A DNA stretch of 64,000 bases from Fibrisoma limi BUZ 3 (GTDB taxonomy: Bacteria; Bacteroidota; Bacteroidia; Cytophagales; Spirosomataceae): assembly GCF_000296815.2 (NCBI RefSeq), contig NZ_CAIT01000007.1, forward strand, positions 496,001 to 560,000, written 5' to 3'. Shown piece after piece: positions 35,753 through 44,473 of the stretch. A program made the position numbers and the translations under genes. The notes beneath the pieces are model-generated. The model worked only from the letters and a program-made list of their open reading frames with translations, did no database searches and had not been told where the DNA came from. Each line of letters begins with the position of its first letter. The first letter of the stretch is position 1.

Positions 35753-36430
35753 TTACGACGTGCTATCTTTTGGTTTAGGGTGAAGTAGGCCAAGCAGGAG
35801 TAAGCCTGGAAACACGACAACGCCTAAACCCTGCCATTGGGCTGCTAATGCACCTAACAGGCAACCCAATAGGAAGCCAAGAATTACAACCAATTGCTTG
35901 TTCAGGCTTTCTCTTTTGGCAGCACTATCCATTCGTATTAACAAATCTATGCTATCCAGTGCCGCCTGTGTAACATTACCCGTCATCACCGTGGTAGGCC
36001 CAAACGTCTCCTGGCTGTAGAGTTTCCCGAAGGTGTTTTGAAGCCCCATCGCAAAAACGATTTGTAATGGGATCAACGGTAGCAGCCAAACAAGATTCGC
36101 AGACTGTTGAGTCATATAAGCTTGTAAACCACTGCCAATCAGTAAAAAACCTTCTAAACGCAACAATCCATAGCGCGAAGGCGTCTTCTGGTCGATCCAC
36201 CGTCCAGTCACCACAGCCAGAAAAAAAACAGGAAACGTCAGCAGTTTCATCCACGCATTAGTCTCGGTATGGTACACCAAATCATAGGCTAGCACGATGA
36301 AGTTTCCCGTTACGTGGGCCGAAAACACTTCGTTAGCCGCAATGAACGTGACCGTATCGCAGAATCCAGCTACCAGCGTCAGCACAAAACTCAATTGCCG
36401 GATGGACAGGTAAATAGGTAGCATCAACAT
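35753..36430 (-). CDS. YoaK/DUF1275 family membrane protein
   Basis: I prefer the ATG at 36430 (MLMLPIYLSIRQLSFVLTLV), 5 bases after the dps stop, over a longer reading that would overlap dps. About 225 residues hold six hydrophobic segments, with GFCDTVTFIAANEVFSAHVTG and GLQNTFGKLYS...VMTGNVTQA, the conserved blocks of DUF1275. The function of the family is unknown. It is the last gene of the stress operon. Confidence 0.85.
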   Translation of the reverse strand: MLMLPIYLSIRQLSFVLTLVAGFCDTVTFIAANEVFSAHVTGNFIVLAYDLVYHTETNAWMKLLTFPVFFLAVVTGRWIDQKTPSRYGLLRLEGFLLIGSGLQAYMTQQSANLVWLLPLIPLQIVFAMGLQNTFGKLYSQETFGPTTVMTGNVTQAALDSIDLLIRMDSAAKRESLNKQLVVILGFLLGCLLGALAAQWQGLGVVVFPGLLLLGLLHPKPKDSTS

Positions 36431-36435
36431 CGTTT

Positions 36436-36909
36436 TTATCGGAGGTGAGCCCGTAGCATCCAAGCCATTTTTTCATGCGTTTCCATCAGTCCAGTGATAA
36501 AATCGCTGGTTCCAAGGTCCTTTAATTCGTCAGCAAGACGATTAATGATTTCCCGCAAACGACTAATCAGGCTTTCATGGTCAGCGAGCAGTTCTTTGAT
36601 AAAGCCAACGCCGTCGTTCGTTTCTTGCAAGCGTTCGCTTAGGTGCGTCAGAGCCAGAAACTCTTTCAGTGTAGACGGCGCATAATGTCCCAAGGTGCGA
36701 ATCCGCTCGGCTACTACGTCTAGAATATCGTCCAGTTGTTCATATTGGGCTTCAAAAAACTTGTGCTTGTCAAAGAAGTCTGGGCTTTCAACATTCCAGT
36801 GCGCCCGTCGGGTTTTAACGTATAGCACGAATTCATCCGCTAGAACTGTGTTAAGTAACTGGGCGACTGAACTCAGATTTTCCGGTTTAATACCAATTTG
36901 TGGAAGCAT
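36436..36909 (-). CDS. dps: Dps-family DNA-binding ferritin-like protein
   Basis: The 157-residue length and the helical pattern match Dps. The intersubunit ferroxidase-site residues are visible in RRAHWNVESPDFFDKHKFFE, then EQLDDILDVVAERIRTLG. Dps dodecamers oxidise ferrous iron with peroxide and shield DNA in starvation or oxidative stress. It sits between DoxX and YoaK genes with gaps of 31 and 5 bases. Confidence 0.92.
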   Translation of the reverse strand: MLPQIGIKPENLSSVAQLLNTVLADEFVLYVKTRRAHWNVESPDFFDKHKFFEAQYEQLDDILDVVAERIRTLGHYAPSTLKEFLALTHLSERLQETNDGVGFIKELLADHESLISRLREIINRLADELKDLGTSDFITGLMETHEKMAWMLRAHLR

Positions 36910-36940
36910 TTTTCAAGGGAGGTTAGTACTAAGTAATGCA

Positions 36941-37372
36941 TCATGGGAGCAACGACCACAGGTAATAATCAACAGACTGAGTGCCAGCCCCCATCAGTAA
37001 CAGCAGCACGAAACAGAGCGTATACATGAATGGAATGTCCCTAACCAGGGGCGAATCATGGCGATGTACAACGCTGTAACCAATGGCAGTTACTGAGATT
37101 ACCGGCAATACCACCAATCGGGTTGCCAGACCTGCCATGACCAGAAATGGGACAATAGTATCTGAAACGGTTGCAAGCAGGTTGTTAAGTTTTGGGGGCA
37201 GGCCCAGTGGATTAGGGATAGTTTCAGGCACATCATTAGTGGGCCTTAACTTTTTTAAACCATGCACCAACAAAAGTTCACCAGCTAGTAGGATGCGAAA
37301 CCCAAATAATGCCCAATTATTAAGCTCGCTTCCAACATCTGAATGCAGCATCAATTTCAGAAAATCGTTCAT
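36941..37372 (-). CDS. DoxX family membrane protein
   Basis: In this 143-residue protein with four hydrophobic segments, the first segment ends in LLVHGLKKL and a later one reads FLVMAGLATRLVVLPVISVTA, matching DoxX proteins. DoxX proteins are quinone-linked or redox-stress membrane proteins whose exact activity varies. It follows the amidohydrolase gene by 24 bases and precedes dps by 31. Confidence 0.82.
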   Translation of the reverse strand: MNDFLKLMLHSDVGSELNNWALFGFRILLAGELLLVHGLKKLRPTNDVPETIPNPLGLPPKLNNLLATVSDTIVPFLVMAGLATRLVVLPVISVTAIGYSVVHRHDSPLVRDIPFMYTLCFVLLLLMGAGTQSVDYYLWSLLP

Positions 37373-37396
37373 AACGGTTATCTATATACGTAGCCA

Positions 37397-39280
37397 TTAA
37401 AAGGCAAAACAGGAACACCCTAAAGCGCCCCAAAACGCCGTATAATTCGAGATGGGAACGTTACTTTTCCGAGCAACATCGTGCTGATGACCGTGAACTC
37501 CGCAACTGCCGACACACTGGTGGATGGTTGATGCAGTATGTAAATGGGCTGTTCCTGTCGACGTAGAGCTAACTGAATGCCGGGTAGGCGAATAATACCC
37601 ATTGTATGGTTTTGTGGGTGACCAATCGGGCAGCACCGGAATAGACGGGGGAGCAAAGGACGAAAACTCACCTTTGGCATAAACAATCCGTCCCCCTACC
37701 ACCGTCAGTTCAGCCTCAATTTGTTTTATGGCCTCATCATCAATTTGAAAGAAGTCTCGGTCCAGTACGGCCATGTCAGCCAGCATGCCTGCTTGGATCA
37801 TGCCTTTTTTGTCCTGTTCCGACGAAAACCAGGCACTACCCCGTGTATAGAGTTCGAGGGCCGTTTCGCGACTAAGCCGAGTGGCTTGATTGTAGAGTTG
37901 TAAGCCCCCAACCGTTTTGCCTGCCGAAAGCCAGTACAAGGCTACCCAGGGATTATAGGTACTAACCCGGGTTGCATCAGATCCAGCTCCTACAGGAACG
38001 CCCATCGACAGCATCTGCTTCACCGGAGGAGTATGCTGGGCAGCATCGGCACCGTAACGGTCGGTAAAGTATTCTCCCTGAAAGGCCATGCGACTCTGGA
38101 TGGCAATCCCTCCGCCCAGGGCTTTGACCCGCTCGATGTTGCGCTCGTCAATAGTTTCGGCGTGGTCAAAAATCCAGGTCAAGCCATCAAAAGGAATGTC
38201 CCGGTTCACTTTTTCAAAAACATTTAAAAACCGGGTAATACTTTCATTGTAAGTTGCATGCAGCCGGAAGGGCCAGCGGTGTTCGACCAGTAACCTGATG
38301 ACCCGTTCCAGTTCAGCTTCCATCGTTTCGGGTAAATCAGGTCGGGGCTGCACAAAATCCTCAAAGTCGGCAGCCGAGAACACCAGCATTTCGCCCGCGC
38401 CATTGTGACGGTAGAGGTCATCGCCCTGATGAAGCATAACCGACTGCGTCCACTGCTCAAAATCATCGTACTCCTGTTTAGGTCGCTGCGTAAACAGATT
38501 GTAGGCGATGCGAACAGTGAGTTGTTCCTGCTGGTGCAGGTCGTGGATCACCTGATAATCATCTGGGAAGTTCTGGAAGCCCCCGCCCGCGTCAATCACG
38601 CTGGTGATGCCAAACCGGTTTAACTCCCGCATAAAATGCCGGGTTGAGTTGACCTGATGCTCGTAGGAAAGCCTCGGCCCTTTTGCCAGCGTTGAATACA
38701 GAATCAGCGCATTCGGCGTAGCCAGAATTAGACCGGTTGGCTCCCCATTATGGCTTTTTTGAATCTGGCCGCCGGGCGGAGCTGGGGTGTCACGGGTGTA
38801 GCCAACGGCCCGCAAAGCAGCCCGGTTCAATAAAGCCCGGTCGTAGAGATGTAAAATAAAAACGGGCGTGTCGGGGGCAATGGCATTCAGTTCATCGAGT
38901 GTTGGCATGCGCCGTTCGGCAAACTGGAACTCCGTCCAGCCACCGACAACCCGGACCCACTGGGGAGAGGGGGTTCGGTCAACCTGTTCTTTGAGCATCC
39001 GCAGGGCGTCGGCCAGCGAGGGTACTCCATCCCAGCGCAGTTCCAGGTTGTAATTCAGACCGCCCCGAATCAGGTGCGTATGCGAGTCGTTCAGACCAGG
39101 AATGACTCGCTTCTTTTTCAGATCAATACAAATCGTTTGATCAGAGGAAAGCGCCAACACCGTTGCGTCGTCGGCAACCGCCATAAATTTTCCATCGTTG
39201 ATGGCTACGGCGGTTGCCTGCGGGTTAAGCCGATCCACGGTGTGAATCAGGCCATTGTAAAAGATCAAATCTGCTTTCAT
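37397..39280 (-). CDS. metal-dependent amidohydrolase, YtcJ-like
   Basis: The 627-residue amidohydrolase superfamily member has GLNDSHTHLIRGG metal ligands near the start, ITSVIDAGGGF, a HATYNESI block, FDHAETI, and the late GAGSDATRVSTYNPWVALYW. Length and order match YtcJ-like N-acyl or amide hydrolases. The C terminus adds a His/Cys-rich stretch (CVGSCGVHGHQHD) and the ending FWGALGCSCF, which I believe occurs in one branch of this family. No signal peptide is visible. It lies 42 bases downstream of the porin-like gene, suggesting uptake and hydrolysis of one substrate. Confidence 0.87.
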   Translation of the reverse strand: MKADLIFYNGLIHTVDRLNPQATAVAINDGKFMAVADDATVLALSSDQTICIDLKKKRVIPGLNDSHTHLIRGGLNYNLELRWDGVPSLADALRMLKEQVDRTPSPQWVRVVGGWTEFQFAERRMPTLDELNAIAPDTPVFILHLYDRALLNRAALRAVGYTRDTPAPPGGQIQKSHNGEPTGLILATPNALILYSTLAKGPRLSYEHQVNSTRHFMRELNRFGITSVIDAGGGFQNFPDDYQVIHDLHQQEQLTVRIAYNLFTQRPKQEYDDFEQWTQSVMLHQGDDLYRHNGAGEMLVFSAADFEDFVQPRPDLPETMEAELERVIRLLVEHRWPFRLHATYNESITRFLNVFEKVNRDIPFDGLTWIFDHAETIDERNIERVKALGGGIAIQSRMAFQGEYFTDRYGADAAQHTPPVKQMLSMGVPVGAGSDATRVSTYNPWVALYWLSAGKTVGGLQLYNQATRLSRETALELYTRGSAWFSSEQDKKGMIQAGMLADMAVLDRDFFQIDDEAIKQIEAELTVVGGRIVYAKGEFSSFAPPSIPVLPDWSPTKPYNGYYSPTRHSVSSTSTGTAHLHTASTIHQCVGSCGVHGHQHDVARKSNVPISNYTAFWGALGCSCFAF

Positions 39281-39322
39281 GGCTTGTATTCGTTAAAAGG
39301 GTCATTCTCTACCGGCTGGTCA

Positions 39323-40720
39323 TTAAAATTTAAAAACGACTCGACTATTGGTAAACAGCGCATCCGTATTTGCCGGGATGATGCTGCGGATGAAGGGACC
39401 GATTTGGAAAAATTGTATGCCAACATCGGCAACCACAAATGGACTGAACGCATAGATCAGTTTGCCCAGGTAGGCCGTGCCAATGTATCGCTCGCGCGAG
39501 CCGAAGCCAGACTGGTTAAACGCCCCGTTGGGTTGATATACACCGTCCTGCAACGCATATCGCCAGTTTAACACAACCTCTAGTTGACCCTCAAGAGCAC
39601 GACTTAACTGCCATGAACTATAAGGGTGCAGATCAATCAGGTTGGCAGGACCGATTTGGGGGTCAAAGCCAAAGTAGCCGCCTTTTGGATAGAGTGGATT
39701 GAACGTCCCCAGCCGTCCGTCGTCCCGTTGTAAGTCCCCGCTGATATAGTCGTGCCGAATGCCAAGTAGTACGGGGCGCTTTAGCCAGCTAAGTCGATAA
39801 CCCAGATCCATCGAAACCGTCCAGGCCCTGATGGGTTTAGTGCCGAAGCGCCCGAACTGGAAAGCCGCTTCGAGGTTATAGATCAGTCCAGTACCCGTAT
39901 TTGCCAAGCGGGTCCCAAGGGTATGCCGCTGTTCATCAGCGATTTCGGATTCATAGACCCTGGCATGCTGACGATACCCCAGGTAATACCATTCCCATAA
40001 TCGATTTTTCCCAATGACGGTCTGCATATACAGGCCCCATAGATTGGCTTGCCTGCTGGCTTTGTTGTCGAAAACACCGGGATTGATCGTATCGGCCATC
40101 ATTAGAAAGCCGTCTATCCTTGTTTTCTGATACTGGTACATCAACTTAATACCCGTGAAGTAAAGCCGCACATTGGGCAACTCCCGAACTGAGATCAGTC
40201 GACCGCTCCCGTAATCCAGTTCCTGTCGCCCAAGCCGAATCGTTAAGCCGCTTCGCTGAGTCGTGAAGAGCTTTACATCAGCGAATAGGTTTTGTATAGC
40301 TAGCTGGTCCTCATCAATTGGGCGGGGGCCGTCTTTGCGTCCACTTTCCAGGGCACTCCGCAGTTGGAAAAACAGCCGAAGCCGATTACTCAAGTGAAGG
40401 TCGGTATGCAGTACATAGCGTTGTAGAATAAATCGGTTAACACCTATACTCGCTTTGTCCCAGTTTTCGTTCTTGAAAATTGCGTAGTTCAACCGGGCTT
40501 CGCCACCTATTGAGCCGTATGCCTTTTGGTCTTTGGACAGTGGAATGAATTTAATCCCACGGTAAAATCTCAAGGACGTATCATCGGGCATCAAGCCATA
40601 AACCTCCTCATACCGCATGAGTTTAAAAGGTTGGCCCGTGGTGCTAAGGGGTATCAACCAGCTCAGGAAAATAGATACTAAGCAGGTTGATGTAGTGCAG
40701 GGAATATCCACCTCGGTCAT
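39323..40720 (-). CDS. alginate export-type outer membrane beta-barrel protein
   Basis: The 465-residue protein has a hydrophobic N-terminal segment (CLVSIFLSWLIPLSTTG) and alternating beta strands ending in RVVFKF, a terminal aromatic typical of barrels. Motifs such as GGEARLNYAIF, DLHLSNRLRLFFQLRSALESG, RLGRQELDYGSGRLISVRE and WRYALQDGVYQPNG fit the alginate-export domain family. In Bacteroidota such barrels are often porins of unknown specificity rather than true alginate exporters. It lies between an isochorismatase-like hydrolase gene (26 bases) and an amidohydrolase gene (42 bases). Confidence 0.82.
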   Translation of the reverse strand: MTEVDIPCTTSTCLVSIFLSWLIPLSTTGQPFKLMRYEEVYGLMPDDTSLRFYRGIKFIPLSKDQKAYGSIGGEARLNYAIFKNENWDKASIGVNRFILQRYVLHTDLHLSNRLRLFFQLRSALESGRKDGPRPIDEDQLAIQNLFADVKLFTTQRSGLTIRLGRQELDYGSGRLISVRELPNVRLYFTGIKLMYQYQKTRIDGFLMMADTINPGVFDNKASRQANLWGLYMQTVIGKNRLWEWYYLGYRQHARVYESEIADEQRHTLGTRLANTGTGLIYNLEAAFQFGRFGTKPIRAWTVSMDLGYRLSWLKRPVLLGIRHDYISGDLQRDDGRLGTFNPLYPKGGYFGFDPQIGPANLIDLHPYSSWQLSRALEGQLEVVLNWRYALQDGVYQPNGAFNQSGFGSRERYIGTAYLGKLIYAFSPFVVADVGIQFFQIGPFIRSIIPANTDALFTNSRVVFKF

Positions 40721-40746
40721 TCCAGCTTTGGCGCATGGCTACCGGC

Positions 40747-41391
40747 TTAGTGTACCAGTGCATGGTGCGCATACTGAATACCGATTCCATAAGCCCCTCC
40801 GTATTTTTTTACCAGGTCGGTTACCGGGCCATACGTTTCCTGACGAGCCCAGTCGCGTTGCAGTTCCAGTAAATATTGAATGGCAGTCATGGGCATGACC
40901 CCAGCCTGGATCATTCGCTGAATGGCTCGCTCGTGCGCTTCGGAGGAGACATCCCCGCAGGCGTCTGTAATGACGTATACTTCGTAGCCTTCCGTAATGG
41001 CCGACAACGCCGGGTCCAGGATGCAGACGCTGGTCCAGAGTCCGGCCAGCACCAGCTTTACTTTTCCCGGCGCTATAATTGCCTGATAGGCCGCTTCATC
41101 TTCCCAGGCATTCATCGTTGAGCGGTCGATGTAGTTCGATGATTCTTTGGGGTAAAACTCCTCTACTTCCGGAAATACCGGGCCACTGAATGAATCTTCG
41201 GCCACCGTAGAAACGACGGTGGGAACATTAAATAGTTTAGACGCTCCAGCAATGATGGCCACGTTGTTGCGGAACTCGCCAATGTTGCTGCTTTTAAGCG
41301 GAAACAGCATCTGGCTTTCAAAGTCAATTAGCGCCAGCACGTGATTTTCGGGCGTTAAAAGCAACGGAGAGATTTTAGGTGCGTAGGACAT
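40747..41391 (-). CDS. isochorismatase-family hydrolase, YcaC-like
   Basis: The 214-residue cysteine hydrolase has Asp 23 in ALIDFESQM, the nucleophile Cys 123 in AGLWTSVCI, and DACGDVSSEAHERAIQRMIQAGVMP, the signature of YcaC-like members. They hydrolyse amide-like bonds, but the substrate of YcaC itself is not known. It sits between the protoglobin gene (94 bases upstream) and the porin gene. Confidence 0.87.
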   Translation of the reverse strand: MSYAPKISPLLLTPENHVLALIDFESQMLFPLKSSNIGEFRNNVAIIAGASKLFNVPTVVSTVAEDSFSGPVFPEVEEFYPKESSNYIDRSTMNAWEDEAAYQAIIAPGKVKLVLAGLWTSVCILDPALSAITEGYEVYVITDACGDVSSEAHERAIQRMIQAGVMPMTAIQYLLELQRDWARQETYGPVTDLVKKYGGAYGIGIQYAHHALVH

Positions 41392-41485
41392 GGTTTGCGT
41401 TGTTTTTGTTAATAGATGTATGGGAAGAAAAATAGACAGCGGTTAGGGCAGCCTGTGGTCTGATGCACTAAACCAGATTAGATTT

Positions 41486-42073
41486 TTAAAACTCTTCCGG
41501 ATTACTATAGGGGTGACTCCACAGCACGGCTGTCAGTGTAACGGCTTTAAACCAGGCTGCGTGCATACCGGACACTATATCGGCGTTATGCCCCTTGGCA
41601 GCTAAAAAATCCTTTATGGTCAACGTTAAAGGCACAATAAAGGCCAGGATATAGCGCAGGTGAATGATCGGTTCGGCCTTAGCTTCATCCGTCCGGTTCT
41701 TCTTGGTCAAATGATGACGCAGTGCTATTTCCTGTTGATAGGCTAACCAAACTTCGTCGTAGGGACGAGTGCAGGTATCTATAATCCACTGTCCAAATCG
41801 CTTTCTTACGGCTGCCAGATAATGCGCGTCAAGCTGTTCATGTTGGCCAAAGTACCGTATCAGGTGTGGATGGCTTCCCACAAAACCATACCAGACGTCA
41901 AGTACGGCCTTTGTCTGATCAGCCAATACGTCGCCGGCCAGTCGCAGCAGGCGCTCGTCATCCTCGCTGAACAAAACAGTTTTCTTCAGTAAGAGGAGTT
42001 CCTCGATTGAAATCGGCGATTTCGAGAGCGGCTGTCCGTAGGTGTATCCCGGAATTGTATTGTGTTCAATCAT
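41486..42073 (-). CDS. protoglobin domain protein
   Basis: The 195-residue single-domain haem protein matches protoglobin: IPGYTYGQ at the N terminus, LYxxFxxHPHL-like WYGFVGSHPHLIRYF, a candidate proximal His in EIALRHHLTKKNRTD, and the final AWFKAVTLTAVLWSHPYS. Protoglobins bind O2, CO or NO. This one lacks any fused output domain, so it may scavenge or sense gas alone. It opens the operon leading to dps, consistent with an oxidative or nitrosative stress role. Confidence 0.87.
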   Translation of the reverse strand: MIEHNTIPGYTYGQPLSKSPISIEELLLLKKTVLFSEDDERLLRLAGDVLADQTKAVLDVWYGFVGSHPHLIRYFGQHEQLDAHYLAAVRKRFGQWIIDTCTRPYDEVWLAYQQEIALRHHLTKKNRTDEAKAEPIIHLRYILAFIVPLTLTIKDFLAAKGHNADIVSGMHAAWFKAVTLTAVLWSHPYSNPEEF

Positions 42074-43086
42074 AGTTATGATTATTTAAAACATAAGAAT
42101 TTAACAGTTATGGTTGAGTAGCTCCGCCACCCACGAAGGGGCTAATTACTCTTATGGCATTGATCATCGTATCAATTTTCTAAACCGGTGTTCTCAGCCG
42201 CTAAAAATTAGCCGACTGTGTAGGTGATCATCCTTACCGGAGCGTTGCACTTACACCGCCCTGTCAGCGAATCGTTAATTTCCTGACAGTTACTCATATC
42301 TCATTTAAGTCATGATGCTACTGGGTTGCTTCACCTGCTGTTCTTATGACACCATTCAGACAGGGAGACAGTGGCTTTTATAGTTACAGACTGGCCGCAC
42401 GTTGATCAATAATTAATTCATGATTCAAGGATTGAGTAGAATTAATAAGACGATTAGCGAAACAAAGGTCTCCCTGATTATTAGTAGATTATCAGTAATA
42501 ATTCGATGCAATTCAGTAAGAATCGCTGAAAAGTAAATATTGCTAGTAGCGACCTCTTGGAGAGATATATCTTGGTAAGTAGCAAGTTGAAGGGTGTTCC
42601 CTAAATACGGCTTTGCTAAACATTTTCTTTAGATCACGTGTGCCATAAAGAAGAGGGTGATTTTACCAGCGCAGCAGCAAATGCCCTACGCATAGTCACG
42701 CATAAGGCGTTTTCGTATTGTTCTGACGAAACTAGCTGACTTTTTAGCTTTAGAATGGCTCAGTTGTTGGGACAAGCTAATAGGTTAACGTCAGAAGTCA
42801 CCACAGGTGTCACAACTGGTTGGCGGAGAAATGTTTTCTGAGTTGATTTTTAATCCGCAGTAACTGAAGCATCGACGACATACCAATCTGTATTGAAATC
42901 ATTACAGGCGAAGAACCGGAAGAAAAGCCAACAGGCGACCGGCAACAACGACCGCATCTCGCTTCTGACTAAAGTGTAATCGGGCTGTATTTCAGCATGT
43001 GCATAACCCTCAAAGCCGAGTATCAATGATTCCCCTTAAATCGATATGTAGACCGGAATTTTTGACCGGCATTCCAAAAATATAAC
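42074..43086. other. about 1 kb without a recognisable gene
   Basis: Both strands were read. There is no reading of convincing length or composition, no IS motif and no tRNA-like fold that I can see. The sequence is AT-rich near 42.4-42.6 kb. It must hold the promoter of the protoglobin operon at its left end. The rest may be decayed coding DNA or hold an unseen small RNA. Confidence 0.5.
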
Positions 43087-43114
43087 CCAACTTTTTAAAA
43101 AGTTGGTAATGAAT

Positions 43115-43141
43115 AATCCTCGGTAGTCACTACCGAGGATT
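43115..43141 (-). terminator. terminator of the SusC-SusD-dipeptidase operon
   Basis: A 12-bp perfect stem (AATCCTCGGTAG and complement) with a 3-base loop lies 37 bases beyond the dipeptidase stop. A 20-bp palindrome, CCAACTTTTTAAAAAGTTGG, follows at 43087-43106. Confidence 0.75.
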
Positions 43142-43177
43142 TGTTATATTCATACGCTTGTCTTGTTACGTGGCGTA

Positions 43178-44443
43178 TTAGTTGCTCGCCACTTCCATCG
43201 TTTTGCCTTTGTCGACGGCTTTCATGACGCGGAAGAAATTGCCACCCCATATCTTCTCGATGTCTTTCTTCGAGTAGCCCCGACGTAGAAACTCGACCGT
43301 AAAGTTCTCGTACTGGCTCACATCGAAACAATCGGCAAGGGCACCACCGCCGTCAAAATCGGCCCCCATCCCCACGTGGTCAATGCCGATCAGCTTGACA
43401 ATGTGGTCGATGTGATCAACGGCATCTTTTACCGTTGCCAGTTGAACGGGAAACTTTTTGTTTAGCTCCGTAAACTCGTCGCGAAGTTTTTTCTGATCTT
43501 CCTCCGACAACCGGCTCAGGGCAGCCATCATACCCCGGCGGTCTTTCACCCCCCATTTTTCCATCATGGTCTTCTGGGCGGCTTCGCGCTGGGGGCTGGG
43601 CGGAATGGTTTTAACGTAATCACTCAGCAGATTCAACTGAATGACACCCCCGTTTTTCGCCAGGGCTTTCAACATCGCATCCGTCAAATTGCGTGGGTGA
43701 TCGCAAATGGCTTTCGCGCCCGAATGCGAGGCAATGATGGGTACTTTCGACAAACGGACTACATCGTAAAACGTGGAGTCGGATACGTGTGATACATCGA
43801 TCATCATACCCAGTCGGTTCATTTCAGCGACGACCTGCTCACCCAACGGGCTGAGTCCCTGATACTCCGCCCCTTTCGGATCGGTCGATGAATCGCAGAT
43901 GTCGTTGTTGCTCGAATGACACAGCGTCATGTAGCGGGCACCTTTGTTGTAAAACTCTCTCAACAGGCCCAGGTCGTGGCCCATCGGATACCCATTCTCT
44001 ACACCAAGAAAAATAACCCGTTTGCCCGACCTGTTGATGGCAAAAGCTTCTTCGGGCGTGGTGGCCAGTTGGGCCTCCGAAGTGGTCTTTTTGAGCGTAG
44101 CGTCGATGGCATCGAAGATAGCCATTGCCTTTTTCTTCGCTGCTTCGTGCCCTTCCGGCGTGCGTGGCCCCTGACCCAGATACACCGCCCAGAAAATAGC
44201 ATCAAGCCCCCCTTTCCGCATCCGGGGATAATCGACTTTGCTGTTGGTAATACGGGGGTCATTGTCTTTGGTGACATCGAAATCGCCCCTCGACAATAAC
44301 ATGGGCGTATCGGCATGGGTATCCACCGTAAATGCTTTTTCGTGAATCTTGTGCGCTTTTTTGAGCAGTGCTCTGTCGTCCTGCGCGGTGGCGGTAAACC
44401 CGACCAGACAAGCCAGGACTGTACCAGCGAGTTGATGTTTCAT
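43178..44443 (-). CDS. membrane dipeptidase (renal dipeptidase family M19)
   Basis: The start at ATG 44443 gives a clean signal peptide (MKHQLAGTVLACLVGFTATA). The 421-residue protein carries the M19 zinc ligands HAD at 43-45 (TVDTHADTPM), a metal-bridging Glu in FLGVENGYPMG, SHSGAKAICDHPRNL, and GIDHVGMGADFDGGG. M19 enzymes cleave dipeptides, including those with a D-residue at the C-terminal side. It lies 30 bases after the SusD gene and ends the operon, so the SusC/D system probably imports peptides. Confidence 0.92.
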   Translation of the reverse strand: MKHQLAGTVLACLVGFTATAQDDRALLKKAHKIHEKAFTVDTHADTPMLLSRGDFDVTKDNDPRITNSKVDYPRMRKGGLDAIFWAVYLGQGPRTPEGHEAAKKKAMAIFDAIDATLKKTTSEAQLATTPEEAFAINRSGKRVIFLGVENGYPMGHDLGLLREFYNKGARYMTLCHSSNNDICDSSTDPKGAEYQGLSPLGEQVVAEMNRLGMMIDVSHVSDSTFYDVVRLSKVPIIASHSGAKAICDHPRNLTDAMLKALAKNGGVIQLNLLSDYVKTIPPSPQREAAQKTMMEKWGVKDRRGMMAALSRLSEEDQKKLRDEFTELNKKFPVQLATVKDAVDHIDHIVKLIGIDHVGMGADFDGGGALADCFDVSQYENFTVEFLRRGYSKKDIEKIWGGNFFRVMKAVDKGKTMEVASN

Positions 44444-44473
44444 AGAAGAAATGAATTCTGGACGCACCTATTC

